A stretch of 64,000 bases of DNA, taken from assembly GCA_949285535.1 (NCBI GenBank), contig CASDZP010000001.1, forward strand, positions 103,993 through 167,992, written 5' to 3'. This document shows positions 8,722 to 17,958 of this stretch, one piece after another. How positions within the stretch are numbered: the stretch's first letter is position 1; each line of letters opens with the position of its first letter. Under the pieces are notes generated by a model that did not search any database, was not told where the DNA came from, and worked only from the letters and a program-made list of their open reading frames with translations. Position numbers and translations under genes: made by a program. This DNA comes from an uncultured Alistipes sp. (lineage in GTDB: Bacteria; Bacteroidota; Bacteroidia; Bacteroidales; Rikenellaceae).

Positions 8722-9876
8722 GTTGTGGTTTGATGTAGATCTTTGATATAATACAACCATACAGATTTTTTTTGTTTTTTGCAACAGGTTGTGGTTTGAT
8801 GTAGATCTTTGATATAATACAACGTCTCTATCGCTCAGAGTAAGGAAGACCGGGTTGTGGTTTGATGTAGATCTTTGATATAATACAACTGGCAGTGACG
8901 GAACATTTCAAGGTGTAGAGTTGTGGTTTGATGTAGATCTTTGATATAATACAACTCCAAAGTTTCAAACACCCTAAACGATATAGTTGTGGTTTGATGT
9001 AGATCTTTGATATAATACAACGGTTATCGCTTCAACGCCATCAACGAGGTGTTGTGGTTTGATGTAGATCTTTGATATAATACAACCCTTGTCGAGCAAC
9101 TCCTCGCTTTTCAGAAGTTGTGGTTTGATGTAGATCTTTGATATAATACAACTTATAAAAATGTATTCCAAAAGTCATATTTGTTGTGGTTTGATGTAGA
9201 TCTTTGATATAATACAACTGTAACAAGTGCAAATGCGGCACAAGGAAGTTGTGGTTTGATGTAGATCTTTGATATAATACAACACGTGTATATAATTTCA
9301 TCGACCCCTGCTTGTTGTGGTTTGATGTAGATCTTTGATATAATACAACATTATTACCAAAAATTAGCGGTTGACAATTGTTGTGGTTTGATGTAGATCT
9401 TTGATATAATACAACTAAAAGCTAAAATACAGGCGAAACGAGATGTTGTGGTTTGATGTAGATCTTTGATATAATACAACGAAGACAAGAGCATGGTTAA
9501 CGTCCTCGACGTTGTGGTTTGATGTAGATCTTTGATATAATACAACTGCAAATGTCAATTTGTTAGTCGAGGTGCAGTTGTGGTTTGATGTAGATCTTTG
9601 ATATAATACAACAAGGACGGCGTTTTCACCGACAGAGAAACGTTGTGGTTTGATGTAGAGTTTTGATATAATACAACCTCGTTAATGTCGACATCCGCGG
9701 GGATATAGTTGTGGTTTGATGTAGATCTTTGATATAATACAACACAACAAGGCTATTAAAAGAATATTTTTTGTTGTGGTTTGATGTAGAGCTTTGATAT
9801 AATACAACCAACCGTAAAACAACCAAAACGACGAATAAGTTGTGGTTTGATGTAGAGCTTTGATATATAATACAAC
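8722..9876 (+). CRISPR. Type II-C CRISPR array, 18 repeats and 17 spacers
   Basis: The repeat unit is 36 bases, starting GTTGTGG and ending ATACAAC, with short terminal complementarity (GTTGT/ACAAC). Repeats begin at 8722, 8788, 8854, 8920, 8986, 9051, 9117, 9183, 9248, 9314, 9380, 9445, 9511, 9577, 9642, 9708, 9773 and 9839. Spacers are 29 or 30 bases and all differ. The first 14 repeats are identical. The repeat at 9642 has GTAGAGTT and the repeats at 9773 and 9839 have GTAGAGCT in place of GTAGATCT. The last repeat carries two extra bases (38 nt). Degeneracy at this end marks it as the trailer, so the leader is beside cas2. No spacer target could be identified by eye. Confidence 0.98.
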
Positions 9877-10030
9877 TGCCGTATTGATAGTTTTCCATAA
9901 AAAACAACAATAACCCTTGCAAACATCAACATATTTTACGAATATTGCATATTATTCATCGGATAATTCCAAAATAAATATATATTTACAACCCAAACCC
10001 CATACAATAAACATAAAAACACATAAAGTC

Positions 10031-10954
10031 ATGAGATGTAAATCTTTGTTGTTTTCTTTGCTGGCATTGTTCGCTGTCTCTTGCAACGGCGACAAACAGA
10101 CAAACGAGGCGGGGATGAAAAATCCTCCCGAACATGTAATTCTGATAGGTTTTGACGGTTTAAGCGCATACAGGATAGCCACCGACGCAAACATGCCAAC
10201 ATACAGGGAACTAATGGAGAACGGTTCATACACCCTCGAAAACCGTTCGGTACTACCCTCTTCGAGCGCGGTTAACTGGGCATCCATGTTCATGGGGGCG
10301 GGTCCCGAACTGCACGGATTCACAGAATGGGGAAGCCAAAAACCCGAACTGCTTTCGCGCGTGGTAACCGAACACAATCTGTTTCCCGATATATATTTCC
10401 AGCTTCGTCAGAAATTTCCGCAAGCCGAACTCGGTTTCTTCTATGAATGGGACGGAATGAAATATCTCGTCGATACACTCTCGATAAACCGTGTCGAATC
10501 GGTTACGCTGTCAGCTCCCGACACGCAGTCGGCGTTGGCTCCCGTCGTGAAATACATTAAAGAAGAAAAACCGATGTTCTGCTCTGTAATTTTTGCCGAA
10601 CCCGACGGTGTAGGTCACGGGATTGGCTGGGAGAGCGATGAATACGGCAAAATGGTCGAACACCTCGACAACGGTATTGCGGAGATTGTCAAGGCGGTGG
10701 AAGAGGCAGGCATGAGTGACGAAACAATCTTTATTCTCGCGGCAGACCACGGAGGCACAGGAACGGGACACGGCGGCAAGACTATGAAAGAGATGCAGAC
10801 GGCGATAGTCTTCAACGGCAAAGGCATAAAAAAAGGATTCAACATAACCGAAAGCACAATGGTCTATGACATCGCCTCAACAATAGGGTACATCTTAGGC
10901 ATAGACCAGCCGCAGGTGTGGATAGGAAGACCGATAACGTCCGTATTTGAATAA
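10031..10954 (+). CDS. Alkaline phosphatase-superfamily lipoprotein (nucleotide pyrophosphatase/phosphodiesterase type)
   Basis: The 307-residue protein starts with a lipoprotein signal (LLALFAVSC), so it is likely anchored in the envelope facing the periplasm. LIGFDGLSAY supplies the first metal Asp. SSSAVNWASMFMG holds the position of the nucleophile, here Ser. PDGVGHG, AADHGG and GTGHGGK supply the remaining Asp/His ligands, as in PF01663 enzymes that cleave phosphodiester or pyrophosphate bonds. An upstream in-frame ATG (9917) would add a long tail before the signal, so 10031 is preferred. The substrate is unknown. The gene follows the CRISPR array by about 150 bases but has no evident link with it, and a strong terminator lies downstream. 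Confidence 0.85.
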   Translation: MRCKSLLFSLLALFAVSCNGDKQTNEAGMKNPPEHVILIGFDGLSAYRIATDANMPTYRELMENGSYTLENRSVLPSSSAVNWASMFMGAGPELHGFTEWGSQKPELLSRVVTEHNLFPDIYFQLRQKFPQAELGFFYEWDGMKYLVDTLSINRVESVTLSAPDTQSALAPVVKYIKEEKPMFCSVIFAEPDGVGHGIGWESDEYGKMVEHLDNGIAEIVKAVEEAGMSDETIFILAADHGGTGTGHGGKTMKEMQTAIVFNGKGIKKGFNITESTMVYDIASTIGYILGIDQPQVWIGRPITSVFE

Positions 10955-11113
10955 ACAGCCGTACAAACATGTAACGCCGTCAAACGAGGAACATACGGCA
11001 AATATAAGGCATTAACGGAATCGGTTTTCTGGTATGTAAAGCACGACTTAATGTCACGGATTTACAAACATATAACCTGACGGTATATTTCAGACATGCC
11101 GTAACAAAAACAA

Positions 11114-11154
11114 CGGCGGGAGAAACGATAACATTGTTTCTCCCGCCGCTTTAT
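11114..11154 (+). terminator. Terminator between the phosphodiesterase and lptB
   Basis: A 13-bp perfect stem (CGGCGGGAGAAAC with GTTTCTCCCGCCG) has a 9-base loop and is followed by CTTTATTT. It sits between two convergent genes and could serve both. Confidence 0.85.
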
Positions 11155-11183
11155 TTACCGTCCGCAGCAAAAAACGATACGGA

Positions 11184-11906
11184 TTAACGCAGTTTGAAGT
11201 CTGAACCGAGATAGACTTTTCTCACCATTTCATCGGCGGCGAGCTCTTCGGCACTACCCGCTTTCAGTATGCGTCCCTCGAACAGAAGATAGGTTCGGTC
11301 GGTGATGGCGAGTGTCTCGTGTACGTTGTGGTCGGTGATTATCACACCTATATTCTTGTCTTTCAACGTTCTGACAATACTCTGTATATCCTCTACGGCA
11401 ATGGGGTCAACTCCCGCAAACGGCTCGTCGAGAAGTATGAACTTGGGGTTTATAGAGACGGCACGGGCAATCTCCGTACGACGGCGTTCACCGCCCGACA
11501 ACTGGATACCATAGCTTTTACGCACCTTGTGCAGACGGAACTCGTCTATAAGGTTTTCGAGCCTCTCCGCCTGATACTCCTTTGAGTAGTCGGTCATCTC
11601 AAGCACCGACCTGATATTGTCCTCCACGGTGAGTCGTCTGAAGACAGACGCCTCCTGCGCCAAATAGCCCACACCAAGCTGTGCCCTGCGATAGACGGGC
11701 TCACGGGTTATGTCGATGTCGTCGAGGAATATCTGCCCCTCGTTCGGCTTAATCAGACCGACGGTCATATAGAACGTGGTTGTCTTTCCCGCTCCGTTGG
11801 GTCCGAGAAGACCGACAATCTCTCCCTGCGACACCTCTATCGACACATGATCGACTACGGTTCGCGACTTATAACGTTTTACGAGGTCTTTTGTGTGTAA
11901 ACGCAT
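11184..11906 (-). CDS. lptB: LPS export ABC transporter ATP-binding protein LptB
   Basis: The 240-residue ATPase powers extraction of lipopolysaccharide from the inner membrane with LptFG. Walker A is GPNGAGKTT (about 35-43), the signature is LSGGERRR (from 136) and Walker B is FILLDEP (156-162). The segment [13 protein letters not shown] and the switch His in [10 protein letters not shown] are typical of LptB. The full length is present. The gene stands alone, with a long intergenic region upstream on its own strand. Confidence 0.93.
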   Translation of the reverse strand: MRLHTKDLVKRYKSRTVVDHVSIEVSQGEIVGLLGPNGAGKTTTFYMTVGLIKPNEGQIFLDDIDITREPVYRRAQLGVGYLAQEASVFRRLTVEDNIRSVLEMTDYSKEYQAERLENLIDEFRLHKVRKSYGIQLSGGERRRTEIARAVSINPKFILLDEPFAGVDPIAVEDIQSIVRTLKDKNIGVIITDHNVHETLAITDRTYLLFEGRILKAGSAEELAADEMVRKVYLGSDFKLR

Positions 11907-12534
11907 AGGTTCAAGTTTCTTTTCAGGCCGCTAGCGACCCATTTCGAGAACAAAAATAATGAAAATGTTTGAATAACGAACACTCTTCGTCAGAATGAGA
12001 CTCCCCCACTCCGTCACCGACACCCGAACAGCTGATAAAACGGTTTATCTATTCATGTATCGGTATAAATCGGATTGGTCGGCTTGTCTGTTAAATTTCA
12101 CTTACAAAAACCGTCCGTGACAACAATACCGCTCCGTAACCTGCCCGCATAAGAGACCGCAAAACCAGTTACGGAGGCTTATCCTGAATCTCCCGCATTA
12201 CAAACATTTATCGTGTCAAAATAACGATTATTTGATTATTTTTAGTTTGTCGAAAAACAGTCAAATCTGTACAAAAAGAGTATTTTAATGGCGTTTTAAT
12301 GATATTCTAATGATGTCCAAAGAGCGTCATGCACATAAAAACAAAATATTTTTTACTTCACGGATTTTACTTTTGTCATCGGTGCGGGTCTTTTATACAG
12401 AAGCCCACCGACAGACACGGCTGGTCGAACAAAACATGCTAAAAACAAAAATGAAAACCACATTAAAACAGATAACAGGCGTTGTATCGGGTAAGTCCTA
12501 TCGACAGACATGCCACACATAAAAACATTGCACG
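11907..12534. other. Divergent intergenic region between lptB and the ECF sigma gene
   Basis: No gene is convincing in these 628 bases. CAAAAATA at 11951-11958 reads as TATTTTTG on the minus strand and may be the lptB -7 box, but without a good -33. Short open frames here lack any recognisable feature. Promoters for both flanking genes must lie here. Confidence 0.4.
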
Positions 12535-13083
12535 ATGAGACCAAACGACAAAGAGATTATTTCGGCTATTTCGGAAGAGCCGGAGCGAGGTTTCAGGTTG
12601 CTTATGAGTGACTATAAAGAGGCTGTCTATTGGCACATACGCCGACTTGTCGTCTCGCATGCCGATGCGCAGGACGCCACGCAGGAGACATTCATACGCA
12701 TATTCCGTTCGCTACACCGATTCAGAGGCGAAAGTTCGCTCGCCTCATGGATATACCGAATAGCCACCAACGAGGCGTTACGTTCAATCGAACGGCACAA
12801 AAGCGACAGAGTGTCATTGAGCGGCGCCGACACCGAGACACGCACTCTCGGAAACATCGCTACCGACGAATATGTAAATTTCGACGATTTGGAGGCGGTA
12901 AGACTGCAAAAAGCGATTCTGTCATTGCCTACGAAACAGCAGCTCGTATTCAACCTGCGATACTATGACGAGTTGAGCTATGACGAGATAGCAAAGATAA
13001 CCGACTCCACGGCAGACAATGTGAAGGCGAACTATCACATCGCAAAGAACAAGATAATAGATTTCATGAACTCAACCGATTAG
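12535..13083 (+). CDS. RNA polymerase sigma factor, ECF subfamily
   Basis: The 182-residue protein has the two ECF sigma domains. Region 2 spans about 20-90 (DAQDATQETFIRIFRSLHRFRGESSLASWIYRIATNEALR). Region 4 lies at about 125-175 (LPTKQQLVFNLRYYDELSYDEIAKI then NVKANYHIAKNKI). It would direct transcription of an envelope-response regulon. It is the first gene of a three-gene operon with a membrane protein (5 bases downstream) and a Spy-like periplasmic protein, the usual setting of a sigma factor held by a membrane partner. Confidence 0.92.
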   Translation: MRPNDKEIISAISEEPERGFRLLMSDYKEAVYWHIRRLVVSHADAQDATQETFIRIFRSLHRFRGESSLASWIYRIATNEALRSIERHKSDRVSLSGADTETRTLGNIATDEYVNFDDLEAVRLQKAILSLPTKQQLVFNLRYYDELSYDEIAKITDSTADNVKANYHIAKNKIIDFMNSTD

Positions 13084-13088
13084 GCGTT

Positions 13089-13427
13089 ATGGAAAAGGAA
13101 TTTGATTTCAACCGCATAGGTAAAAGGATGCCTTACACCACCCCCGACGGATTTCTCGACGACATCGAGCGTAACGTATTGAAAGAGACGGGAAACGAGC
13201 GTGTAATCCATACAAAACGACGCTTTCTCGGAATACGCATCGTTACGGGTACGGCTGTCGCCGCCGCCATAGTCCTGTTTTTCGTACTGAATAACAGAAA
13301 CATCACTAACGTGACGGAAGAGACCGATGAGATGTTCAAGGTAGAACAGGCGTTCAACAATCTCAGCGTAGAGGACCAGGACTATATGCTTGAGATATAC
13401 CAAAACGATATATTCTTGAACGAATAG
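13089..13427 (+). CDS. Small single-pass membrane protein, likely partner of the ECF sigma factor
   Basis: The 112-residue protein has a cytoplasmic N-terminal part of about 52 residues (FNRIGKRMPYTTPDGFLDDIERNV), one membrane segment (about 53-71, IVTGTAVAAAIVLFFVL) and an acidic outer tail. It follows the sigma gene by 5 bases. The position and topology suggest an anti-sigma or sensor role. No zinc anti-sigma motif (HxxxCxxC) is present, so the role is inferred from context only. Confidence 0.6.
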   Translation: MEKEFDFNRIGKRMPYTTPDGFLDDIERNVLKETGNERVIHTKRRFLGIRIVTGTAVAAAIVLFFVLNNRNITNVTEETDEMFKVEQAFNNLSVEDQDYMLEIYQNDIFLNE

Positions 13428-13512
13428 AACGCAAGAATATATCGTACGGCAACATGGCAAACAATCAAGTCAGACTGACAAACAATAAATTAACACATTA
13501 AAAACTACGGAC

Positions 13513-14058
13513 ATGAAAAAGAGAATCGGAATTTCAATAGTGGCAATCTGCGTCATGATATTCGGAAACGTATCGTTTGCGCAGAGCAACAACGGACAGA
13601 GCCAGACCAGAGAACAACTGGCGGAGACACAGGCGAAACACATCGCCACAGAGATGAACATGGACAAAGCCACCGCCAAAAAGTTTACGGAAACATATTG
13701 TCAGTATCAGAATGAGCTTTGGGCAATAAGACCCGCCGAGCGACAATACCGTAACAGAGCCACAACCGACGAAGAGGCGGAACGAATCATGAAACAACGA
13801 TTCGAGCACAGCCGCAAGATATTGGATTTGAGAGAGAAATATTACGGTATCTATCGAAAATTCCTCACTCCGCTCCAGATACAACGTGTCTATAACCTCG
13901 AACAGTCAATGGCTGACAGAATCTCACGAAACGGATACGGAAACAGAAACGGAAACGGAACAGGATACGGACGAGGAAACGGCGCAGGACAAGGACGTGG
14001 ATATGGAAACGGTGCAGGACAAGGAAGAGGACAAGGCTACTGGAACAACGGAAGATAA
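13513..14058 (+). CDS. Spy/CpxP-like periplasmic protein with Gly/Asn/Arg-rich tail
   Basis: The 181-residue protein starts with a cleavable signal peptide (ISIVAICVMIFGNVSFA). The helical middle contains two conserved patterns, ATEMNMDKATAKKFTETY and RKFLTPLQIQRVYNLEQ, like the LTxxQ motifs of Spy/CpxP-type stress chaperones. From about residue 137 the tail is a low-complexity repeat of Gly, Asn, Arg and Gln (GYGNRNGNG, GQGRGYGNGAGQGRG). It is last in the ECF sigma operon, consistent with an envelope stress role. The tail is the odd part and may bind RNA, metal or surface polymers, which is not predictable here. Confidence 0.65.
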   Translation: MKKRIGISIVAICVMIFGNVSFAQSNNGQSQTREQLAETQAKHIATEMNMDKATAKKFTETYCQYQNELWAIRPAERQYRNRATTDEEAERIMKQRFEHSRKILDLREKYYGIYRKFLTPLQIQRVYNLEQSMADRISRNGYGNRNGNGTGYGRGNGAGQGRGYGNGAGQGRGQGYWNNGR

Positions 14059-14106
14059 TACTTGTTCAACAACAGATTACGGCTGTCATAAACAGCTATA
14101 AAAAGT

Positions 14107-14152
14107 TTAAGGATTCGGACTCTTACAAAAAGAGCCGAATCCTTAAAACATT
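14107..14152. terminator. Bidirectional terminator between the sigma operon and gdhA
   Basis: A 17-bp stem (TTAAGGATTCGG, one bulged A, CTCTT; loop ACAAA) is flanked by A- and T-rich tails. It serves two convergent transcripts. Confidence 0.85.
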
Positions 14153-14207
14153 TTAGACCAAATTGTTTATGCTGCGTCGGCATCACGCCGACATGTTTTG
14201 AGTCGCA

Positions 14208-15545
14208 CTAAACGATACCCTGTTCCACCATTGATTTGGCAACCTTCATGAAACCTGCGACATTGGCGCCTTTCATGTAGTTGATGTATCCGTCGGGTTC
14301 GGTACCGTATTCGACGCACGCGTCGTGTATGCTCATCATGATGTGGTGCAGTTTTGCGTCCACCTCTTCTGCGCTCCAGCCGAGTTTCATCGAGTTCTGT
14401 GTCATTTCGAGACCCGATGTTGCCACACCGCCGGCATTGACAGCCTTACCCGGACCGTACATTATACGGGCTTTGATAAAGGCGTCGATAGCCTCGGGCG
14501 TACAACCCATGTTTGACACCTCACCGACGCATACCACTCCGTTGGCAAGCAGTTTGGCGGCGTCTTCGCCGTTAAGCTCGTTTTGTGTGGCGCACGGCAT
14601 GGCTATATCGACTTTCACCTCCCACGGTTTTGCGCCGGGATAGAATGTCGAGCCAGGGAATTTTTGAGCATAGGGAGCGACAACGTCGTTGTTAGAAGCC
14701 CTGAGCTCAAGCATATATTCTATTTTCTCCGCATTCAGACCGTCGGGGTCATAGATGTAACCGTCGGGACCTGAAAGAGTAACGACTTTCGCGCCCAACT
14801 CAACGGCTTTGGTTGCCGCACCCCACGCCACGTTACCGAAACCTGAGATTGCGATGACCTTGCCTTTAAGCTCCATACCCTTGTCTTCGAGCATTTTTTT
14901 GACGAAATAGACAGCACCGAAACCTGTCGCTTCGGGACGGATAAGCGAACCGCCGTATGTCATACCCTTACCTGTCAGCACGCCTGTATTTTCGTGCGCC
15001 AGCTTACGGTACATACCGTACAAATAGCCTATTTCTCTCGCGCCGACACCGATGTCACCTGCGGGAACGTCCGTTTCGGGACCTATGTAACGCCAAAGCT
15101 CGGTCATGAACGCCTGGCAGAAACGCATAACCTCGCCGTCCGATTTACCTTTGGGGTTGAAGTCTGAACCACCCTTACCACCGCCCATGGGAAGTGTTGT
15201 GAGGGCGTTTTTGAATGTCTGCTCGAAGCCGAGGAATTTCAGGATACTCAAATTCACGCTCGGATGAAAGCGGAGACCGCCTTTATAAGGACCGATAGCG
15301 TTGTTGAACTGAACTCGATAACCTATGTTGACCTGAACAGTACCCCTGTCATCTACCCAAGGCACCTTAAAAGTAAAGATACGGTCGGGTTCGACGATTC
15401 TTTCGGCTATCTTGTTAGCCTCGAACTCGGGATGCTGGTTATAGACATCTTCGATTGAGAGAAGCACCTCATGCACCGCCTGCAAGAACTCTTTTTCACC
15501 GGGGTGACGCTTCTCAAGCTCAACCATGAAATTCGCTACATTCAT
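14208..15545 (-). CDS. gdhA: NADP-type glutamate dehydrogenase
   Basis: The 445-residue enzyme interconverts 2-oxoglutarate plus ammonia and glutamate, the main ammonia assimilation step in many Bacteroidetes. The substrate-binding region LPMGGGKGGSDFNPKGKSD holds the catalytic Lys, followed by DVPAGDIGVGAREIG. The dinucleotide fold ISGFGNVAWGAATKA begins near residue 235. The length is that of hexameric small GDHs. The gene is monocistronic. TATCTTTG on the minus strand at 15632-15625 is a probable -7 box, giving a leader of about 75 bases. The coenzyme (NADP versus NAD) cannot be settled by eye. Confidence 0.95.
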   Translation of the reverse strand: MNVANFMVELEKRHPGEKEFLQAVHEVLLSIEDVYNQHPEFEANKIAERIVEPDRIFTFKVPWVDDRGTVQVNIGYRVQFNNAIGPYKGGLRFHPSVNLSILKFLGFEQTFKNALTTLPMGGGKGGSDFNPKGKSDGEVMRFCQAFMTELWRYIGPETDVPAGDIGVGAREIGYLYGMYRKLAHENTGVLTGKGMTYGGSLIRPEATGFGAVYFVKKMLEDKGMELKGKVIAISGFGNVAWGAATKAVELGAKVVTLSGPDGYIYDPDGLNAEKIEYMLELRASNNDVVAPYAQKFPGSTFYPGAKPWEVKVDIAMPCATQNELNGEDAAKLLANGVVCVGEVSNMGCTPEAIDAFIKARIMYGPGKAVNAGGVATSGLEMTQNSMKLGWSAEEVDAKLHHIMMSIHDACVEYGTEPDGYINYMKGANVAGFMKVAKSMVEQGIV

Positions 15546-15624
15546 AACTTTATCGTTTTAATGCCGCCATGACTGTTTTTCGGATGAAATCCGGTCGTGA
15601 CGGACTGTTTTTTCAATCACTTAT

Positions 15625-15632
15625 CAAAGATA
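15625..15632 (-). promoter_or_regulatory. Candidate gdhA -7 box
   Basis: TATCTTTG on the minus strand matches TAnnTTTG and lies 80 bases upstream of the gdhA start. No TTG is at the usual -33 spacing. Confidence 0.4.
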
Positions 15633-15746
15633 TAAAAAATTACAATACATTAATCCGAAAATCGAGAAAATTTTTCATCATTTTCTTCGTTAGTGGTTAA
15701 CGATTATCACACAAACCGACAAAACACTCTTCAAATGTCGTTTAAA

Positions 15747-15784
15747 ACAAAAAGGAGCGCGATTCAACATCGCACTCCTTTTGT
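15747..15784 (-). terminator. Terminator of the serC-serA-DUF1015 operon
   Basis: The hairpin ACAAAAAGGAG(C)GCGAT-TCAAC-ATCGC(A)CTCCTTTTGT lies directly after the DUF1015 stop on the minus strand and gives a T-run. Confidence 0.8.
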
Positions 15785-15793
15785 CTTATCGGT

Positions 15794-17032
15794 CTATTCG
15801 AGAGAATGAATCACCAGACCAGAGCGTAATTTAGGCTCAAACCAAGTTGTTTTCGGCGGCATTATGTTACCCGAGTCGGCGATATCGGTGAGCTGTTTCA
15901 TAGAGACGGGATAGAGGGCGAAAGCCACTGCCATCTCGCCACTGTCAACACGCTCCTTCAACGAGCCGAGACCACGGATACCTCCGACGAAGTCTATACG
16001 CTTGTCTGTTCTCAAATCTTTTATTCCCAACAGCTTGTCGAGAACGAGATTGGAAAGGATAGTCACATCGAGAACTCCTATCGGGTCGCTGTCGTCGTAA
16101 CGTCCCTCGCGGGCTTTGAGGCTGTACCACCTGCCGTTGAGATACATCGAGAAGGTGTGCAGGGCATCGGGTTTGAATATCTCCGTACCCTTGTCCTCAA
16201 CGACAAAATCGCTTTCGAGAGCCTTTAACAGCTCATTGGGAGTCATACCGTTAAGGTCTTTTACCACACGGTTGTAGTCGATGATTTTCAGCTGGTCTTC
16301 GGGGAAGATGACGGCGAGGAAGTAGCAATACTCCTCCGTACCCTTATGGTCGGGATTCTGTTTCATCTTCTCACTGCCTACCAGTGCGGCAGCGGCTGTT
16401 CTATGGTGACCGTCAGCCACATACAGGGCGGGTATCTGCTCAAATATCTTCGTTATGCGCTCGGTCAGCGACTTGTCCTTGATAACCCAGAAATGGTGTC
16501 CGAAGCCGTCAGGAGCAACAAAATCATATTCGGGAGTCTCCTTTACAACGGAAGCGACAATCTCGTCTATCTCGCCGTTGGCGGGGTGAGAGAAGAAGAC
16601 GGGCTCAATGTTGGCGTTCTGGATACGGACATGTTTCATTCTGTCCTCCTCCTTATCCTTGCGTGTGAGCTCGTGTTTCTTGATTTTACCCGTCAGATAG
16701 TCGTCGAAATGACAGCAGGCGACAAGACCGTACTGTGTGCGGCCGTCCATTGTCTGCGCATAGACGTAATAATGCTCCTCGTCGTCCTGAACGAGCCATC
16801 CGCGCTCTTTCCACGCCTTGAAGTTATCGACGGCTTTCTGATAGACACGCTCCTCATGCTCGTCGGCTATCGGGTCGAAGTCAATCTCTGGTTTTATGAT
16901 ATGCAGGAGTGACTTCTCACCCGCTTCCGCCTTGGCCTCCACAGAGTTGAGAACGTCATAAGGACGTGACGCCACCTCCGAGGCATACTCCTTGGGAGGT
17001 CTGATACCCTTAAACGGTTTTATTTTTACCAT
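15794..17032 (-). CDS. DUF1015 family protein in the serine operon
   Basis: The 412-residue cytoplasmic protein belongs to COG4198/DUF1015, recognised from the N-terminal IKPFKGIRPPKEYASEVASRPYDV and the central ALYVADGHHRTAAA. The DGHHR motif resembles the nucleotide-binding motif of ParB-fold serine kinases (SerK, SbnI). That, with its place as third gene after serC and serA (9 bases after serA), suggests a role in phosphoserine/serine exchange. This is inference. No catalytic role is proven for the family to my knowledge. The expected serB phosphatase is absent from this operon. Confidence 0.75.
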   Translation of the reverse strand: MVKIKPFKGIRPPKEYASEVASRPYDVLNSVEAKAEAGEKSLLHIIKPEIDFDPIADEHEERVYQKAVDNFKAWKERGWLVQDDEEHYYVYAQTMDGRTQYGLVACCHFDDYLTGKIKKHELTRKDKEEDRMKHVRIQNANIEPVFFSHPANGEIDEIVASVVKETPEYDFVAPDGFGHHFWVIKDKSLTERITKIFEQIPALYVADGHHRTAAAALVGSEKMKQNPDHKGTEEYCYFLAVIFPEDQLKIIDYNRVVKDLNGMTPNELLKALESDFVVEDKGTEIFKPDALHTFSMYLNGRWYSLKAREGRYDDSDPIGVLDVTILSNLVLDKLLGIKDLRTDKRIDFVGGIRGLGSLKERVDSGEMAVAFALYPVSMKQLTDIADSGNIMPPKTTWFEPKLRSGLVIHSLE

Positions 17033-17041
17033 ATAGTGTTT

Positions 17042-17953
17042 TTATTTGTTGACTTGGAAAGTGGTGTCGCCCGTGGCGAAGAAACCGACAATCTGACGCG
17101 CGGCTGCCAGACCCGCATTGAGATTGGCTTCGGCGGTCTCCGCACCCATTTTCTTGGGAGTGGCAAAGACACGATTTCCGAACTTCTCTTTCAAAGCGTC
17201 ATAGTTGTCGGGGCGTACATCGGTGGCATACTTGATGTCGGGACGCTCCTCAAGAACTGCCATAAGACCCTCTTCGTCTATGACATCCTTTCTCGCCGTG
17301 TTGACAACGATTGCACCTTTCGGCAGAAGCGACAGAAGCGAACGTCCCACCATTTTCTTGGTCTGCGGTGTAGAGGGCAGATGTATTGACAGAATGTCGC
17401 TCACCTTATAGAGCTCCTCGGCGGTTGCGAGAGGATGATCGCACTCGGGAGAGTCGATAGGTCTGCGGCCAGAGGCGTAAACCTCCATACCGAAACCGTG
17501 GGCATATTTGGCAACCAGTTTACCGATGTTGCCGAAAGCGTGGCATCCCATTCGCTTACCCGCAATCTCAGAGCCCGTACCTGGGTTGAACTGGTTGCGT
17601 GCCATGTATATTGCGAGCGATATGGCAAGTTCCGCCACGGCGTTGGAGTTCTGACCGGGGGTGTTCATCACGACGATACCGCGCGCGGTTGCCGCCTCAA
17701 GGTTTACATTGTCATAGCCCGCACCCGCTCTCACAACTATTTTGAGCTTGGGAGCAGCGGCGATAACCTCCTCCGTAACCTTGTCGCTTCTGATTATCAG
17801 AGCTTCGGCATCTGCCACAGCTTCAAGCAACTGTGACGGCTCGGTGTATTTTTCGAGCAACGCGAGGGTGTGACCCGCTTCGGTCAAAATATCTTTTATA
17901 CCGCTCACCGCCGCAGGTGAGAACGGCTTTTCTGTCGCAAGAAGTACTTTCAT
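17042..17953 (-). CDS. serA: D-3-phosphoglycerate dehydrogenase (short form)
   Basis: The 303-residue NAD-dependent 2-hydroxyacid dehydrogenase makes 3-phosphohydroxypyruvate, the first step of serine synthesis. The NAD fold has HAFGNIGKLVAKYAHGFGM. The catalytic region includes VVRAGAGYDNVNLEAA and NTARKDVIDEEGL. No ACT regulatory domain follows, so serine feedback through ACT is not expected. The gene sits 5 bases after serC and just ahead of DUF1015, which fixes the pathway assignment. Confidence 0.9.
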   Translation of the reverse strand: MKVLLATEKPFSPAAVSGIKDILTEAGHTLALLEKYTEPSQLLEAVADAEALIIRSDKVTEEVIAAAPKLKIVVRAGAGYDNVNLEAATARGIVVMNTPGQNSNAVAELAISLAIYMARNQFNPGTGSEIAGKRMGCHAFGNIGKLVAKYAHGFGMEVYASGRRPIDSPECDHPLATAEELYKVSDILSIHLPSTPQTKKMVGRSLLSLLPKGAIVVNTARKDVIDEEGLMAVLEERPDIKYATDVRPDNYDALKEKFGNRVFATPKKMGAETAEANLNAGLAAARQIVGFFATGDTTFQVNK

Positions 17954-17958
17954 GGCTC

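Noticed and set aside
8835..9922. Minus-strand open frames across the CRISPR array encoding repeated YYIKDLHQTTT peptides
   Set aside because: They are translations of the CRISPR repeat and its spacers and change with every unit; no gene features.
12310..12522. Small open frame upstream of the ECF sigma gene
   Set aside because: No domain, no start context and atypical composition; regarded as chance.
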